Part shown: positions 1 to 11,954 of the stretch, piece after piece
Layout: each line of letters begins with the position of its first letter
How positions within the stretch are numbered: the first letter of the stretch is position 1
Assembly: GCA_038503035.1 (NCBI GenBank)
Contig: JAVSML010024016.1
Span: 852,558-916,557, forward strand
DNA from: Crocodylus rhombifer
Lineage: Eukaryota; Chordata; Crocodylia; Crocodylidae
Length of the DNA stretch: 64,000 nucleotides
Direction: 5' to 3'
Made by a program: the position numbers and the translations under genes
Notes under the pieces: model-generated
The model's database searches: none
Seen by the model: only the letters and a program-made list of their open reading frames with translations
Told to the model about the DNA's origin: nothing

Positions 1-310
1 TAGTATCAGACATAACTGATTTGGCTCAAACCAGTTTATGCAATGACTGTCCCAGACCCCTTGGTGGTTTAAGAAAACCACACACCCCCAGCATCCCAGC
101 ATGCTCTGGGGCTGGGTGGGGCTCTCTGCTCCACAGCAGAGCTGACCCTTCCCCTCTGCTCTCTAATCAGAGCAGGGGCAGGGTGTGGCCAGACCCCTCT
201 CCCCCGCTTCCCCTTTCCCCCTCCCTCCACTGGCAAACCTTGGGGACTGCAGCTACTGTTTGCCAGCCCTACCTCCATGGCTTGCCTGCAAACAGGCAGG
301 GAAAGAGTTA
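1..310 (-). repeat. partial DNA-transposon copy, same family as 28421-29539
   Basis: The first roughly 200 bases match, as reverse complement, the part of the 28421-29539 element that lies around 29200-29410. Shared landmarks are the 'aaccagtttatgcaatg' segment, the 'cccccagcatcccag' segment, and the following GC-rich stretch with 'ctctctgctcca'. The similarity fades after about 200-300, so the right boundary is uncertain, and the left end lies outside the window. Overlapping short open frames here are composition artefacts of the GC-rich core. Confidence 0.55.
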
Positions 311-1074
311 ATCACTCCCTCTGTCCCCTCTCTCCTGGAATGCCAGGGCTTTAGCTGCAGTCCCTGTGGCTTGCACAGCGGTCCCAGAGCAGGGGACAGA
401 AGCAAGCAAATCTATGTGCAGTTCCAAGCCCTGCTGCAGCTCTGAGCCCAGAGCTAAGACTTGCAGGGACAGACTGAGAGGTGGAAAGTGTTGGCAAAGA
501 TCTGACAATGATAAGTGATCACACATGCTGGAGATTTAGTTAAGAGAAGCTGTACCAAAGAATGCAGAGGGCTACATTTACATTATAAAACAGAACATGT
601 AAACAAAGCCTTTGAAAATGCCTGGCTATAAGGATACACTCTGCCCTCAGGATTAGTAAGACTAACTCTTATCTTTCTGGTTTACATTTTAAGTTAGACT
701 AAGTTGTGTATGCTGTGTTTTACTGGACTGTATCTTAGCTTAGGTGAAGATTTTTGGTAGTTCCCTGTTGTATGCTTTGCAAATTGCTTTATTCAATACC
801 TTGCTTCAGAGAAAGGACTTTTTCCCCATCCCCTGTGTGCTAACCCTGGCTGGTGCCTGGCCATACCCCCTCTGCTCCAGCAGGGAGGGGTGAGAGTCTC
901 GGAGGGTGTCTCTCTTCCCTCATCTTTGGCAGTTGCTGGCAGGCACGCTCTAGTGCCCCATGGCTTCTGGCATGGGCCTGCATTTCCTGGTTTAATAGAG
1001 CATGTCTGTCCACCTTTTAATCACTTTAAGCTGCACAGTTTAGGCTAACTTGCAAAGAGTGAATCAATTCAGGC
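311..1074. other. unannotated stretch downstream of the visible COL15A1 exons
   Basis: This is probably a later COL15A1 intron, because the next expected exon has not appeared by the left edge of the window. I see no collagen-like (Gly-X-Y) frame on the minus strand, no splice-flanked open frame and no clear repeat boundary. The first part may be the remainder of the transposon at 1-310. Confidence 0.4.
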
Positions 1075-1345
1075 TTGGCCTTTTTGAATGTCTGTCCCTA
1101 GCTCTAGGCTCTTTCACTGCAAAGTGTATTTTTCAGTCCTTTCATTGTTTTCATGGCTTTTCTCATTCCAATTTATCCACATCCCTCTTGAAGCATTGCC
1201 ACAATATTGGACACATTATTCCAATGTCTGCACAGTGCCAAATACAAAGATAATATAATCTCTCCACTTCCACTCAGTATTTCCCTGTTTATACACACAA
1301 GGAACACATTAACTTTTTGACCACACGGATGTATGGGGAGCTCAG
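1075..1345 (-). repeat. old CR1-type LINE fragment
   Basis: Read on the minus strand, this segment is collinear with the plus-strand segment at about 4466-4745. Both include the gagctccccatacat, taaacaaggaaatactgagtggaag and ggataaattggaaa blocks of the CR1 reverse-transcriptase C-terminal region. It is heavily mutated, with no usable frame, and no 3' end is recognisable. It forms an inverted pair with the 4430-5078 copy. Confidence 0.7.
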
Positions 1346-3043
1346 ATTCAACTGATTACCCATTGTGAGCAAATCCAGCTTAGATGGAGCAAAGTACAAG
1401 GGGAAGAACTTCTGCCCACGTTGCCCAAATGGGCCCATGCTAGAACCCAGGGCCCCCTGCCTTCCAGGCCAGTAGTCATCTTGCTGAACTGCACACTCCA
1501 GCTCTCTCCCCTCTACCTGACACAGGGGAAGCACTGGGGGCTGGATGGTGGGGCTCTTCAGGCCATATCTAGCCTGCAGACAGAATTTTTGATTTCCCTG
1601 TTCTACAGGCATCCAAAAATGGCCAGTTAGATGACCAGGAAAGAATACAATGTCACTCTTGTTCAATTTATTGAAAAGAACATTAATTAATCTTCCAAAA
1701 ACTTAAAGTAAGTTAAGGATATGTAAAACAAGACAGAAAACAGAACCTAATATTTTCATTTTGATTGGCACTCAGTAAGCTTCTCAGACTTCGGCAGCTC
1801 CGCTATTTTCATTGAGAAGCCTACTAGGTGACAGACAGTTACAAGCTTGACACAGGAGGAAGGGTTTTCAATCAATTTTATGAAGTTTGGAAGACTTGTA
1901 CCAATGTTCTGATCTATTCCATTTCTTTGAAGTACATTACAAGCTTCTGGTAATACATGAAGTTTGGGCATAGTTTACACTTGGCAATTATTTTTAACTG
2001 CATTTATGGCCATATAGCTCTCATGATCAGTCAGTTACTATGACTTAATATGCAATAAGCACATTCAGACAGTTATAGTTTAAAATAATGTTCTTATATT
2101 AAGCCATTCTTGGAAAAAGTTAACCAAACTGACGCTCTGAAATCACCCCCATTTAAAAACAGCCTATGGAAGCGTGCAGGATATGTGCATTGAGCCCTAC
2201 ATCATCTTAGAACCAAGGTTTGAATCACTGCTGAACTTTGGTCCATGTTTTCAAAACAAATCTGGATTTAGAAAAACAGTTGCTTAAAACATTTGTAGCA
2301 TACCAATCCCAACTGCCTACCCTCAGCAACTCTTTTTGTATTCATACGATATGGGCCCAATGCCCTGTAAGAAGTTCCCTTAAAAATTAGAGCTTATGAG
2401 ATTCAGAGCTGGAAGAATACTCTGCTATCTTGTTTTGCTTCAAGTGATCCACTCTGAACATTCAGTTTGCAAAGCCATCATGAACTGCATCCAGCAGCAT
2501 TCATACACCTCAACAGCCAAACAACATAATGACATCTCCCACCCACCACAATTTTAGTTTACCAACGGTGTGTCTCGTACAAAATGAGGGAAAAGATTTG
2601 TCCAATCTTTTATATCATGATGTTAGTATTACTAGAAAGCCACATATAAAAACATGGTTAAATTATTTAGGTTGTAAACACTCAGCACTCAAGAAATGCA
2701 ATAATGAATGTTTTCCATTCATCTTTATTTCTGACTTGTACACGTGCCTTTTGATTCAACACTCCGTGACATCTCCACACATAGTGTTTTCTATAGGATC
2801 TTTGGCTCATTCCACAAACAGAAGTGGTGTTCAAGAGAATGAGGCTGCTGGTCATGTTTTTTATTTTAATCACTCAATTTGCATCCTTGTGCTTTATTTA
2901 TTGTACACCATCCAATCTCTGTATTGAATAAGGAATTAATTACTTCTTCAAGAGCTTTTTCATGGTTTTGCAGTGTCTGTACACTATAGTATCTGAGTTT
3001 ACAGTGAGCATTCCATAAACCTCACAAGCATTAGTAAATTTAC
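1346..3043. other. unannotated AT-rich stretch
   Basis: No exon, RNA gene or bounded repeat was recognised. A 132-codon plus-strand frame at 2529-2927 has no recognisable motif and AT-driven composition, and I treat it as chance. The part at 1400-1630 is more GC-rich and could be an unrecognised old repeat. Confidence 0.4.
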
Positions 3044-4405
3044 CTTCATAGTTTCATAGTTTCTAGGGTCGGAAGGGACCTGAGTAGATCATCTAGTCCA
3101 ACCCCTGCCATGGCAGGAAAGAGTACTGGGGTCAAACGACCCCAGCAAGATGTTCATCCAACCTCCTCTTAAAAACCCCCAGGGTAGGAGCCAGCATCAC
3201 TTCTCTTGGTTCCAGATCCTAGCCACCCTGACCGTGAAGTAGCGCTTCCTAATATCTAGCCTAAACCTGCCCTCTGCCAGCTTGTGACCATTATTCCTGG
3301 TCACTCCTGGCAATGCACGGGGGGATAGTGACTCCCCCAGTGCCTGCTGATCCCCCCTGACTAGTTTGTAACAGGTCACTAGATCCCCCCTCAGCCTTCT
3401 CCTGTGGAGACTGAACAGGTTCAGGTCCCGTAGCCTCTCCTCATAGGGCCTGCCTTGCTGTCCCCTGATCACGCGGGTGGCCCTCCTCTGGACCCTCTCC
3501 ACGCTGTCCACATCCCTTTTGAAGTGCGGCGCCCAGAACTGGATGCAGTACTCCAGCTGCGGCCTGATCAGTGCCCCACAGAGGGGGAGGATCCCCTCTT
3601 TGGACCTGCTCGAGATGCATCTGTGGATGCATGCCAAGGTGCGGTTGGCCTTCCTGCCTGCCTCCCCACACTGCCGGCCCATGTTCATCTTGGAGTCAGT
3701 GATGACCCCAAGATCCTTTTCCGCCTCTGTGCTGACAAGAGGGGAGTTCCCCCAACCTGTAGGTATGGTGCTGGTTGTTCCTCCCGAGGTGCATCACCTT
3801 GCACTTGTCTGTGTTGAAACCCATCCTATGCTCGTCCGCCCACCCCTGTAACCTGTCTAGGTTTGATTGTAGCCTGTTGCATCCTTCCAGTGTGCCCACG
3901 TCCCCCCACATATTAGTGCCATCAGCAAATTTGAACGGGGTGCTTTTTACTCCCTCGTCCAAATCACTGATGAAGATGTTGAACAGTGCGGGCCCGAGGA
4001 CCGAGCCCTGCGGAACCCCACTGCCCACGTCCCTCCAGGTTGAGAAGGACCCATGCACTACCACCCTCTGGGTGCAGCCCTCCAGCCAGTTGGCGACCCA
4101 TTTGACTGTGTAGGTGTCTACATCACAGCCCCCCAGTTTCTTAATGAGAACAGGGTGAGAGACAGTGTCAAAAGCCTTCCGGAAGTCCAGGAAGACTATG
4201 TCCACTGCTACCCCTGCATCTAATGATTTGGTGATCTGATCGTAGAAGGCCACCAGGTTGGTCTGACAGGACCTGCCACTGATGAACCTGCGTTGGTTGC
4301 CCCTAAGCATGCAGTCCCCTGCTGGCCCCTCATGGATGTGTGCCAGCATAATTTTCTCAAACAGCTTGCCTAGGATCGAGGTAAGACTAACTGGCCTATA
4401 GTTTC
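3044..4405 (-). mobile_element. CR1 LINE, 5'-truncated, frameshifted
   Basis: The minus-strand frames 3696-4349 and 3197-3688 encode the C-terminal part of the CR1 reverse transcriptase. They show a DTVSHPVLIKKLGG-type block, VPQGSVLGPALFNIFISDLD, a degraded catalytic box (KFADG instead of FADD), and the downstream [15 protein letters not shown] and RVQRRATR blocks. The two frames are out of register near 3690, so the element is inactive. Its 3' end lies at 3044-3110, marked by repeated ttcatag units and 'ggtcggaagggacc'. The 5' part of the element is missing. It sits next to an older CR1 on the opposite strand. Confidence 0.95.
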
Positions 4406-4429
4406 CTTCACACCTCCCTTGCTAGGGAC

Positions 4430-5078
4430 AAATCTACTGCTCTATTCTGGAAAGAACTGGCTGAAAAGGATTATGGTGGATAATCACTTGAATCTGAGCT
4501 CCCCATACATCTGTGTGGCCAAAAAGTTAATGTGATCCTTAGGTGTATAAACAAGGAAATACTGAGTGGAAGTGGAGAGATTATAATATCTCTGTATTTA
4601 GCACTGTGCAAACATTGGAATAATGTGCCTGGTATTGTGGCACTGCTTCAAGAGGGGTGTGGATAAATTGGAAAGAGAAAAGCGATAAAAAAAATGAAAA
4701 GACTGGAAAATGTACTTCACAGTGAAAGAGTCTAGGAGCTCACTGTCTTTGATTTAACAGAAATTTGATAATAGAGGGCTCTTAAAGCTAACAGACACAG
4801 GTATGATAAAATGCAATGGCTGGAGGTTGAAGCTAGACAAATTCAGACTAAAAACAAGATGGATGGGGGTTTTTTCTTTTTAAATCAGTGAGGCTATTTA
4901 ACCTCTGGAACAAGTTATCAGGGGTTATGATGGATTTTCCATCCCTGGAATTTTCTTTTTTAGAATCAATGGCAGGTCTTTTTTTAAAGTGATAAGAACA
5001 GAAAGGATTTCCCTGAAGCAGTAAATCACATACTATGCAGGACATCACACTGGATGATCAGGACTGCTTATAACATAC
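4430..5078 (+). mobile_element. old CR1-type LINE fragment
   Basis: This plus-strand segment shows the order typical of the CR1 3' third: a 'gattatggtggataatcacttgaat' block, 'ggatgtgtataaac', 'gcttcaagaggggtgtggataaattggaaag', 'aaaagactggaaaatg', then the 'caaattcagac' and 'ctggaacaagttatcaggg' UTR-proximal blocks. Stops and indels occur throughout. The antisense younger CR1 at 3044-4405 abuts its 5' side, which suggests a later insertion beside or into it. Confidence 0.75.
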
Positions 5079-5210
5079 ACACAGGCACGGAAAACAGAAA
5101 ATACACAACTTGAGACTTAACTTTATTTTAGCCCTTGCAACCAAAATTCCTCTGAAAGGAAGCATATATTTAAAACATTTAGGTGTGTGAAAACACCATC
5201 GTGTACTTAC

Positions 5211-5758
5211 TGTGAATTTTTCCAATCCTGTTGCTCCTGCATTTCCAACAAATATACCAGAGCTGGAGTCAAATTCCAAGGGCTGAGCTGACCTCTGAAA
5301 CTGAACTCTCTGATATTCTTCACAGTCCATGAACAGAGCCATGTCATTTCCCTGAACAGTCACCGTAAACCGATTCCATTTGTTAGTCATCACTGAAACT
5401 TTAAACGAAGCAGCCTCTCGGGAAATGTGTGAACCAGGCTCTGTGTAGTACATGATTATTCTTTGAGTGCCATCATCAACTGGGGATAGTCTCATTCCCA
5501 AGTATATAGTTTTCTGGAAGGCATCTGTTATTGCAAATAGTACACCTCCATGGTTGCTGTTTGGTTTTACTGTCACTACAATAGCAAAATCTCTATAGAA
5601 AGGCTGTGGTATTAAAGCCCTTGTCAGGCGACCAATGTTAGCTTCTGGTCCAAAACTGTAAGCTGGAAATCCACCATAGCCAGTGATAAAGTAGACAGAT
5701 GGTGGAAGTGGAACTCCTATTAGCTCTGTGAGATCTAGGTGACCTTTTGATCCCCGTT
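5211..5758 (-). CDS. COL15A1: COL15A1 exon: thrombospondin-N / laminin-G-like domain
   Basis: This internal coding exon of collagen alpha-1(XV), a basement-membrane-zone proteoglycan collagen, encodes the N-terminal non-collagenous thrombospondin-N/LamG-like domain. Read on the minus strand, it opens after a pyrimidine-rich acceptor (AG at 5760-5759) and ends at the donor GTAAGT (5210-5205). Its 548 nt complete one codon split with the upstream exon and add 182 more, ending in phase 0. Family signatures seen directly are GHLDLTELIGVPLPPS, GYGGFPAYSFGPEAN, VLFAITDAFQK, IMYYTEPGSH, a conserved Cys in MDCEEYQR, and GIFVGNAGATGLEKF. These match COL15A1 better than its paralogue COL18A1. There are no internal stops or frameshifts. 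The next exon, expected to begin with a GS.QQL-like motif, was not found in the left 5.2 kb. The paralogue COL18A1 is the only serious alternative. Confidence 0.95.
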
Positions 5759-7459
5759 CTGCAGCGAAACAAAAATATAGATATATTACTTTACAATGCA
5801 AGACAATGAAAATTTAACAAAATAGTGTTGCAGAGCATAACATTACCAGCAGTATGCTAATGTATCAGACCTTGATTTGGTTAGGAGCCTAAACACATTC
5901 CTAGCCTATGAATACTCTCACTGATTTATGGACCTAGTCACATGCTTAAAGTAAGACACATGATGAAGCACTTTGTGGAATCAGACCAGGGCAGATCCAA
6001 GAGGATGCAGTGGTATAACTGTACCCGCCTTTCATCCCGTTCCATCTAGACTTTAAAGCCAACTGCCTGGGAGGGGCAGTGGCACTTCTAGTGAGGCACT
6101 GCTGAGGGTGTCAACTGACTTCATGGGTCATTATAATCTACCCAATTCCTGCTAATCTCTGTTCACTCGACGGATATTAACAACCCTCTCTCCTTTTAAT
6201 GGTCTTGATGTTCCATTAATCAAACTATCCTTTCTGCAGTTATGCTGTCTGTTATCCATTCCTAATAATATCTTTCTTCCATTTCACAGCCCTGCAGACT
6301 GTTTTAAATTCAAACTAAAAACCTTAACTCAGGTGTGGTAATTTTACTCAGGTGAGGAAATGAGTAACAGTGAGGGTTATATGTGCTGTCAAGACACTCA
6401 AGACGGCTAGATTTTGTATTAAGAATCTAAGTAAACAATGTGCATTTAACTATAATGACTACAGAACTAAAGGAACAAAATCTTTTGACTATTTTAGTCT
6501 AGTTTGTTGAGTTTAATGTATAATCTAGCAATTTTTTGCACATTCCAGTAAAGTTGCACTAATTTTGCTTTGATCTTAAACGGAATAGCATAGTTCTGAG
6601 ACCTTAGCATATTAGTAAGTCTTTTAGTTTCTTTTCAACTGTGGAAAAATATGTGTTGTGTTGTGTTGATGTACCACACTATGTGCACCCCCATTTCAAA
6701 ATCCTAGATCTATGCATGAAATGGGCCACCAACAATCAGAGGATATGATAAGAAGTATGGTATCTCGCAGGATTTGCTTAAACTCTTGTTCACCCTACAA
6801 GTTACATATTACAAGGTGTTTTGTTTTTATTGCCCTCCCTTTTTCTCAATTTAAAAAATGCTGTCCCCCATGGTTTTATTACAGACATAGAATATATCCT
6901 TCAATAACAAAAATTCAGCTTTGAAATCAAGGAATGTACACTCCAGGAAGCATACAGATAGATATAAAGAACTTTGCCACTATGCCCAGAAGAAAATGCC
7001 TCCTAGGTAGTCAACCTAGACTCAACACATGTGAGTAAGGATAACCAGAACTGAGCATTTTAAGAATCTGAGTAAGGAACCTGTTCCATCAGCATCTTTG
7101 GAAACAAAACTTTTCAAACACCAATCTTCTCCTCAGAGAGGAAATGCTAAAAACATTATTACATTTTAATAACCAGTTTCACAGCTGAGCCTATGAACTT
7201 CACTTCATCAGCCTCCTAGGTACAGAAACTCATGGACTCAATAGAGACATTAGAATTCTGACACACTCCAACCTGCCAGACATCTGACTCCCCAGGTACC
7301 ACTCCACCTTTATCTGTGCTGCTACATCCCCCTTTCCCTCCCCACCCCAGCCTGTCCCTCATTCCCTGATGCCTCCATTTCCATTTTCACTGACTGGCTT
7401 TCTTGCCTGCAATGCATGCCAGCCTCTGACTTCTTTACTATTCCTTCCATCCATGAACA
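5759..7459. other. intronic stretch, nothing recognised
   Basis: AT-rich intron sequence. Short frames are at chance level, and I saw no bounded repeat, RNA gene or exon. Confidence 0.4.
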
Positions 7460-7479
7460 GCACACACACACACACACAC
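7460..7479. repeat. (CA)n microsatellite
   Basis: Ten CA dinucleotides in an uninterrupted run, inside the COL15A1 intron. It lies just upstream of a retroposon-tail-like segment. Confidence 0.95.
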
Positions 7480-7499
7480 CAAGTGCAGGTGCTTCCTTG

Positions 7500-7600
7500 G
7501 CCTGATGAAGGATTTTTCAACCTGAAAGCTTGATAAAATATATTTCTCTAGCTATGCAGTTGGTCTATTGAATAGATACCAGACTGACCCAATGGACCTT
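7500..7600 (+). repeat. retroposon 3'-tail family (diverged copy)
   Basis: The segment contains a 'cctgatgaagga', 'aaagcttg.taaa' and 'agttggtctattga' sequence order. The same order appears at 14600-14705, 30020-30120, 38530-38610 and 51160-51250, where it ends in '(t)tggtcCAATAAAAGATATCAC'-like sequence. It is an old, diverged member of that dispersed family. I cannot name the family from the sequence alone. Confidence 0.55.
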
Positions 7601-8525
7601 GCCAGTCAGTGCCAAGTCCTTGGACCAACCCTAGCAGGGTGCAGGGCTCAGGGCAGATCAGCCTGTGCAGGGATCCCTTAACACTACGGGGGGCTGTGAC
7701 ACCCCCACAAAGGGAGGCTTTCAAAACTCTTTTGAAATATCAGAGGGAACTGGGGATGCATGTTAGCAGAAAGTAGGAGAATGGTTACTTTGGCCAGCAG
7801 CAAGCTCATTCAGGGCTAGGGCGTAGGGGAGAAGGGCAAGACAACCCCTTCTCTTACCTAAGAGATAAATCTAATAAATATAATGTGAATTGCCTCTCCC
7901 TTCTTATCAAAGTAGAAATTAGCAAAAACTGAACAGAAATCTTTTCTAGCCATAGAATATACCTTAAATTTGCTGAATATCTGATCAATTCTGTTTTTGT
8001 TGGAAGATCCTTTTTCCTCCATCATGGAGCTTCCTTGATATGAGGTTATATTTTAAACGCCTGCCTCTGCAAGGAGTAACATTTAAGTCTCTACCAGTAT
8101 ATGCGACAGAGATATGGGTGGTCCTGGTAGGCCACCTGGGTGGTGGCAAGCTAGTCAGGGGCTGGAATCAAAGTGGAAAACTGAAGTCAGAAGCTGAAAT
8201 AAAAGAGTTGGGGTTGGAGAATCAGAGCCAGGAGCTAAGATCAGGAGACAAAATCAGGATTGAAGAATCAGCATCAGGGGCCTGAGTCAAGAGCCAAGGT
8301 TGAGAGCCAAAACGAAAGCTAAATGTAATTTGAGCACATCTTGGCAGTCTTTACCCAGACAGTTTGCTGCTGTTTGCTCCAGGCTTATAGAGGCCAGTGT
8401 AGGAGAGGTTCTCTTCCTGTAGCCCTGGGGGATGACTCAGACTAAAACCTAACTACTTCCACCTACAGCCTGAAACTGGGTCACCCTTAGCTGGGCCTAG
8501 GACAACCAGGCACCATGATTTAAGC
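7601..8525. other. intronic stretch, nothing recognised
   Basis: No exon or bounded mobile element seen. Part of 8150-8320 is made of degenerate 'gagaatcagagccaggagc'-type purine-rich tandem units, which explains the plus-strand frame at 8040-8285. Confidence 0.4.
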
Positions 8526-8954
8526 CAGGGCTGTCCAAATTCTAAGCAACGGCAGGCCAAATGCCCTATGAGTCACACCCAGCAGGGGCAGCACAACTGC
8601 ATGCCACATCAGTGCAAACCACGTTTTTCCAGACTGCACACTATGCAGATGCCCTCCTCACCCCCACAATTGCTGCAAACTCTCTCAATAGCACACCACC
8701 ACTGCACCACGCACCTGTTTTGGTGCCCCCGCCCCCCTCTGCACTGCTCTACCGCACACAGATGCCCTACCCACCACTATACCATGTGTGCAAGAAGTCC
8801 CAGACTCACGGTCAGCTTCCCACACCATCACCCATGGGGAGGGGCAAGAAGCAGAAGCTGGGGAGGCAGTGAAGCCTGAGGAGAGTGATGGACAGATGGG
8901 AGCCCAGGGGCTGCAAATTAAAGCCTAGTGGGCCACCAGTTGGACAGTCCTTTG
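8526..8954. mobile_element. hAT-like non-autonomous DNA transposon (MITE)
   Basis: The left end 'cagggctgtccaaa' and the reverse complement of the right end ('caaaggactgtccaac') form terminal inverted repeats with a shared gctgtccaa core. Both ends continue into a 'ggcaggcc/ggtggccca' subterminal block. The interior is C-rich. No convincing 8-bp target duplication remains, so the element is old. It encodes no protein. Confidence 0.6.
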
Positions 8955-10631
8955 GACCTGATGTGTCACTGACACCCCTGTTTAAAATCTTAATTTTTAC
9001 AGTGAGAGATTAATAAAACTCATTTTTGAACCTGTACATTAATTCTCCACTGGACAAATCCATTCAACTACATTTTAGGTCTCTCCTGTGAGTCAATCAA
9101 TTCTTTCTGTTTAGGTACACTCCTCTCTTTCTATAGGATGTCATCATTCAGGAACCATCTCTCCAGTGCACTTCTAATTGGTAGAAAATTCCTATCTTTA
9201 CCTAGTCCTGATCTGTCCCTTTGAAGCTGGATATTCCTCTTATTGTAGGCTTATTATGGAAATAAAATTGTACATTAGCTACCTTATGCTCTTTCCTGAA
9301 AAGCAGCTATTCTGTATAAGGCTTGGAACTGCACTTGAAAATGACTGCACAGAAGGACCTATGTATACTAATTAGTCATAGGATATGGGACATCAGTGTG
9401 ATTAAGCCATGTAAAATCAAAAAAGGAGTGACATTCTGGAATAGCCTCATAATCTGCCAAAAAAATTAAGATGGGACTCAATCATTTTGTTCGACTGTGA
9501 CAGTAGGCAACTGGACTCAAAGGCTGGGAAGAGTGAAGAGCTTTTAAATGAAAAATAAAACATAAAGAAGCCTTGATAATTTCTGCAAATCTGAGCCAAA
9601 CCCTAATGAAGTCAGTGGAATCATTCCATTGAAGTCAGTGGAATCATGGCTTCTGTGCCCTCTGAATTTAGCCCTCATTGACCTGTAGATAAATAAGGAC
9701 TTAATTCCTGTTTGGCACCTAATCCACTCTTTCACCTTCTACCAAGAGGAGCATGTAACACCTTAGCACACTCATAAAACAGTGACCGCTTGCTTATGCT
9801 GGGCTCACTGGTAGCGTGGAGGCTTCTTCCAGCTGCATGTCTGCAGTGCCTTCTCCTCCTTTGGTCTGAGGGTCATATTGGCAGTTGATCTGTGGATGAG
9901 TGCAACTCAGCTCGGTGAAGGTGCCCAACACTACTTTGTACTGTGGCTGATTCATGCATGGCACAGAACAGTGCTTCATACTTTTTAAAACTTCTAAATC
10001 AAAAGCTCCTGTACAAATACTGAACACAATGCATACTAGACATTTTACAATAGTAGGCAAGTCACAACCAGGTGCTTTGTTATGAACAAAGTAAGATTTT
10101 CTACCAGGTAATCCAATAAATTTAGAACATTACTACATAATAAGTCTATGTTAGAGTTATCAGCAGTGAAGCATCAGATGGGAAGTTATGTGACTTTCAA
10201 GAGGTGCAGAAGAAGGAAAGATAAGGCTTTTGAATTATTCCCCGCAAGGAATTTTCAAGCAGCACTGCAGTGAATGGGATAATGGAATTTGGTACTATAG
10301 GGGAAAAAGTGAAAAATCTAATTAGATTTTTTTTCACTGCATAGTTGAAATATCTGTGCTTGAACAGAAAAGATCAAATGCTTAAAAGGCACTGTTTTTT
10401 TAAAGGCTAAATTAGCTAATTTGTGGGGGAAAATTTCAGTGAAGCAGTTCAATAGACTCAAATTCTACCCTCATACCTGTGGGGAAAATGTGCCAGTAAC
10501 ACAGCAAAACAACATGTAGTGTAGGAGGCAATGTATGAGGGGCCCACAGGCCAATTCTGCTTATTGTTCTGGGACAACAATGTAAATCAGCTCTCTAGTA
10601 CCCTGGCTGGAGGATCAACCCTGACATGAAT
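8955..10631. other. intronic stretch with a short direct repeat
   Basis: Most of this stretch is unremarkable. At 9607-9624 and 9630-9647 the 18-mer tgaagtcagtggaatcat occurs twice in direct orientation. It is related to the 'gacttcagtggga' motif seen at 23265-23340. The minus-strand frame at 9794-10060 has no recognisable domain and I do not call it a gene. Confidence 0.45.
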
Positions 10632-10966
10632 GGGCGACTGGTGCCACCTTAGTCCGGGGGGGCATGTACCCCCTCCCCCCAAGCAACCAGTCGATGACCA
10701 GGGTGGGGGTCACCCCATGACCAATCTTGTCGACAGTGGGGGCTCCCTCGTGGCAAAACTCACTGACCAGGAAGTGGTGGCAGTGCTCCTAGAAGTGGCC
10801 GCAGCGCTACATCCAGTATTACCACTCCCCCGTTGGCACTCACAGGGGGGCACCAGTGCTCCCACCTGACCATCACCAAAGTGGGGAGCACAGCCAGTCA
10901 GGGGATGCACCAGTGCTCTCACGGGGTGCACATACACCCCCGTGCACCCTCTAAACATCACCACTG
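10632..10966 (+). mobile_element. GC-rich SINE-like element, copy 1
   Basis: The element begins 'gggcgactggtgccaccttag' and ends 'gtgcaccctctaaacatcaccactg'. It is flanked by imperfect 11-bp direct repeats, ctgacatgaat (10621-10631) and ctgacatggat (10967-10977), which look like a target-site duplication. The same element occurs on the minus strand at 53175-53469. The 335-bp body is GC-rich and has no significant frame. Its short 3' tail resembles the (att/atc)ac tail of copy 2. This supports a retroposed, SINE-like unit of unknown family. Confidence 0.7.
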
Positions 10967-10988
10967 CTGACATGGATATGCTCTAGAC

Positions 10989-11954
10989 CACAGGTGAGCA
11001 ATTATTTGGGCTGGAGGGCCACTTCGGGGCTTTTGGAGAGCTGTCACAGGCCAGGTCAGCACCTCACCCCTTCCCCACCGCAAACTCTTCATTGAAACTT
11101 CTTGAGTGGCTCTGCTCCATGCTGGATTGGACAGCTGAGATGGAGCCATGAGGGACAGAGAGTGGCATCTAGGATGGAACTAGGATTGCAGGGCCATGAC
11201 AGCATGGGGCTGGGGTCCAGGGCAGAGACACAATCCATTCCCCACATGACCCTGCAAGGGGTGCCAGTTCTGCAGGAAGGGGCATGAAAGGAACAGATCA
11301 CAGCTCTGCCCTGGGCCCCGGCCCTGCACTGTCACTGCCTAGCAAAGCTGGGGTCTCCATGGAGACCAGCTGAGACCCATGCAGATAGGATGTGTGTCTC
11401 GGTGGATGGGATGGGGCCATGGGCAGGCAGGGAACTGCATCTGGGAGTGGGACAGGCGGGTGGGGCCAGGATCTTAGGACAGTGACATTGCAAAGCTGGG
11501 GCATGGGGCTGAGTTGCAATCCACTCCCCATGCATCCTGCCCATGGAACCGATGCCTGTTGCAGGGACATGCAGGCACTGGATTGCGGCTCTGCTCTGGG
11601 TCCTGGCCCTGCACTGTCACCGTCCCAAGATCCAGCCATGCCCACCTGTCTCAATCCCAGACACTACTCCCCACCCACCTATGGTCCCATCCCATCCACC
11701 CGGCCACATGCTCTGCCCATGCGGGTACCACCCCCAAGGGAAGCTGCTACGGCTGGGGCTGCCAGGAAGCAAACCCAGCTACCATGCTGCCCCAGCCTGC
11801 TGTGCACCCAGGGACAACAGAACCAGCAACACGTGCCATGGCCCAGGGTACCCCCCATGCCTGGGCCAGACAAGACCAAAGGACCTGTCACAGACTGAAC
11901 AAAATCCCTTGGCAGGCCAAATCCAGCCTGCAGGCCACATTTTACCTACCCCTG
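10989..11954. mobile_element. hAT-like DNA transposon with 8-bp target duplication
   Basis: The termini are inverted: 'cacaggtgagcaattat' on the left, and 'caggggtaggtaaaatg' as reverse complement of the right. Both run into a 'ggctggagggcc/gcaggctggat' subterminal block. The flanking 8-mers are ctctagac (10981-10988) and ctctagat (11955-11962), matching at 7 of 8 positions, as expected for hAT insertion. The interior is a GC-rich set of internally repeated segments; for example a 'ctctg.cctggg.cc.ggccctgcactgtcac' unit recurs at about 11302 and 11592. These repeats produce several long but meaningless frames. No transposase is encoded. Confidence 0.8.

Noticed and set aside
2529..2927. 132-codon plus-strand frame
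   Set aside because: AT-driven composition, no motif, no splice or promoter context, no similarity I recognise.
9794..10060. 88-codon minus-strand Cys-containing frame inside the COL15A1 intron
   Set aside because: No recognisable domain, not in phase with the neighbouring exons, and nothing in the sequence requires an exon here.
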